From NCBI GenBank assembly GCA_948852375.1, contig CAQOYX010000087.1, positions 1 to 5,934 of the forward strand: a DNA stretch of 5,934 nt, written 5' to 3'. Numbering within the stretch: the first letter of the stretch is position 1; each line of letters starts with the position of its first letter. A model generated the notes under the pieces. The model searched no databases. It had not been told where the DNA came from and saw only the letters and a program-made list of their open reading frames with translations. The translations under genes were made by a program, and so were the position numbers. This stretch comes from an uncultured Clostridia bacterium (GTDB lineage: Bacteria; Bacillota_A; Clostridia; TANB77; CAG-508). Shown piece after piece: positions 5,872 to 5,934 of this stretch.

Positions 5872-5934
5872 GTATTATTTTTATATTTTATAATTATGTT
5901 TTCATAAATGATATTTCAATTTCATATTTATTAT

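Overview
The window looks like the chromosome of an AT-rich, endospore-forming Firmicute, probably a clostridial lineage. The base composition is very low in G+C, the Shine-Dalgarno sites are strong AGGAGG types, and Arg codons are mostly AGA. The genes include a sporulation membrane protein (YlbJ/SpoVV), a clostridial-type prepilin-like protein, RNase HII and a pyrimidine-nucleoside/thymidine phosphorylase.

Layout. On the + strand, ylbJ/spoVV (75-1275) is followed by a 72-residue Met/Asn/Tyr-rich protein (1391-1609). A short convergent region (1610-1762) holds two hairpins. Everything after it is on the - strand. An unrecognised 395-residue soluble protein (1763-2950) has its own promoter candidate. 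Then comes a likely transcription unit that reads, in order of transcription, prepilin-like protein (5746-5246), rnhB (5157-4525) and pdp (4498-3192). No RNA gene, CRISPR array or insertion sequence was seen, and no stretch over 300 bases lacks a gene.

The main observation concerns ylbJ and pdp. Both are conserved genes that fail to read through in one frame. ylbJ is interrupted four times and pdp twice. All six interruptions are the same event: a Gly codon GGA appears as CGGA, so the incoming frame meets an in-frame CGG and the protein continues in the +1 frame. Dropping the C (or reading CGGA as one Gly) at all six places restores uninterrupted proteins of 398 and 434 residues, normal lengths for their families, including the phosphate-binding loop of the phosphorylase. 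In these two genes every in-frame CGG is a frame-change site, while the out-of-frame CGGs (in GCG-GAT and AAC-GGA) are not. RNase HII and the prepilin-like gene have no CGG on the coding strand. The 72-residue gene has CGG only out of frame, in TGC-GGA. The pattern fits recoding of CGG(A): either quadruplet decoding of CGGA as Gly, or efficient +1 shifting at an unassigned CGG codon. A systematic sequencing or assembly artefact is the main alternative.

The 395-residue gene is the exception. It contains one in-frame CGG (codon 82) that must be read as a normal triplet to keep the frame, and it also uses CGC and CGA. This suggests either recent acquisition from a standard-code source, or that the recoding is not universal.
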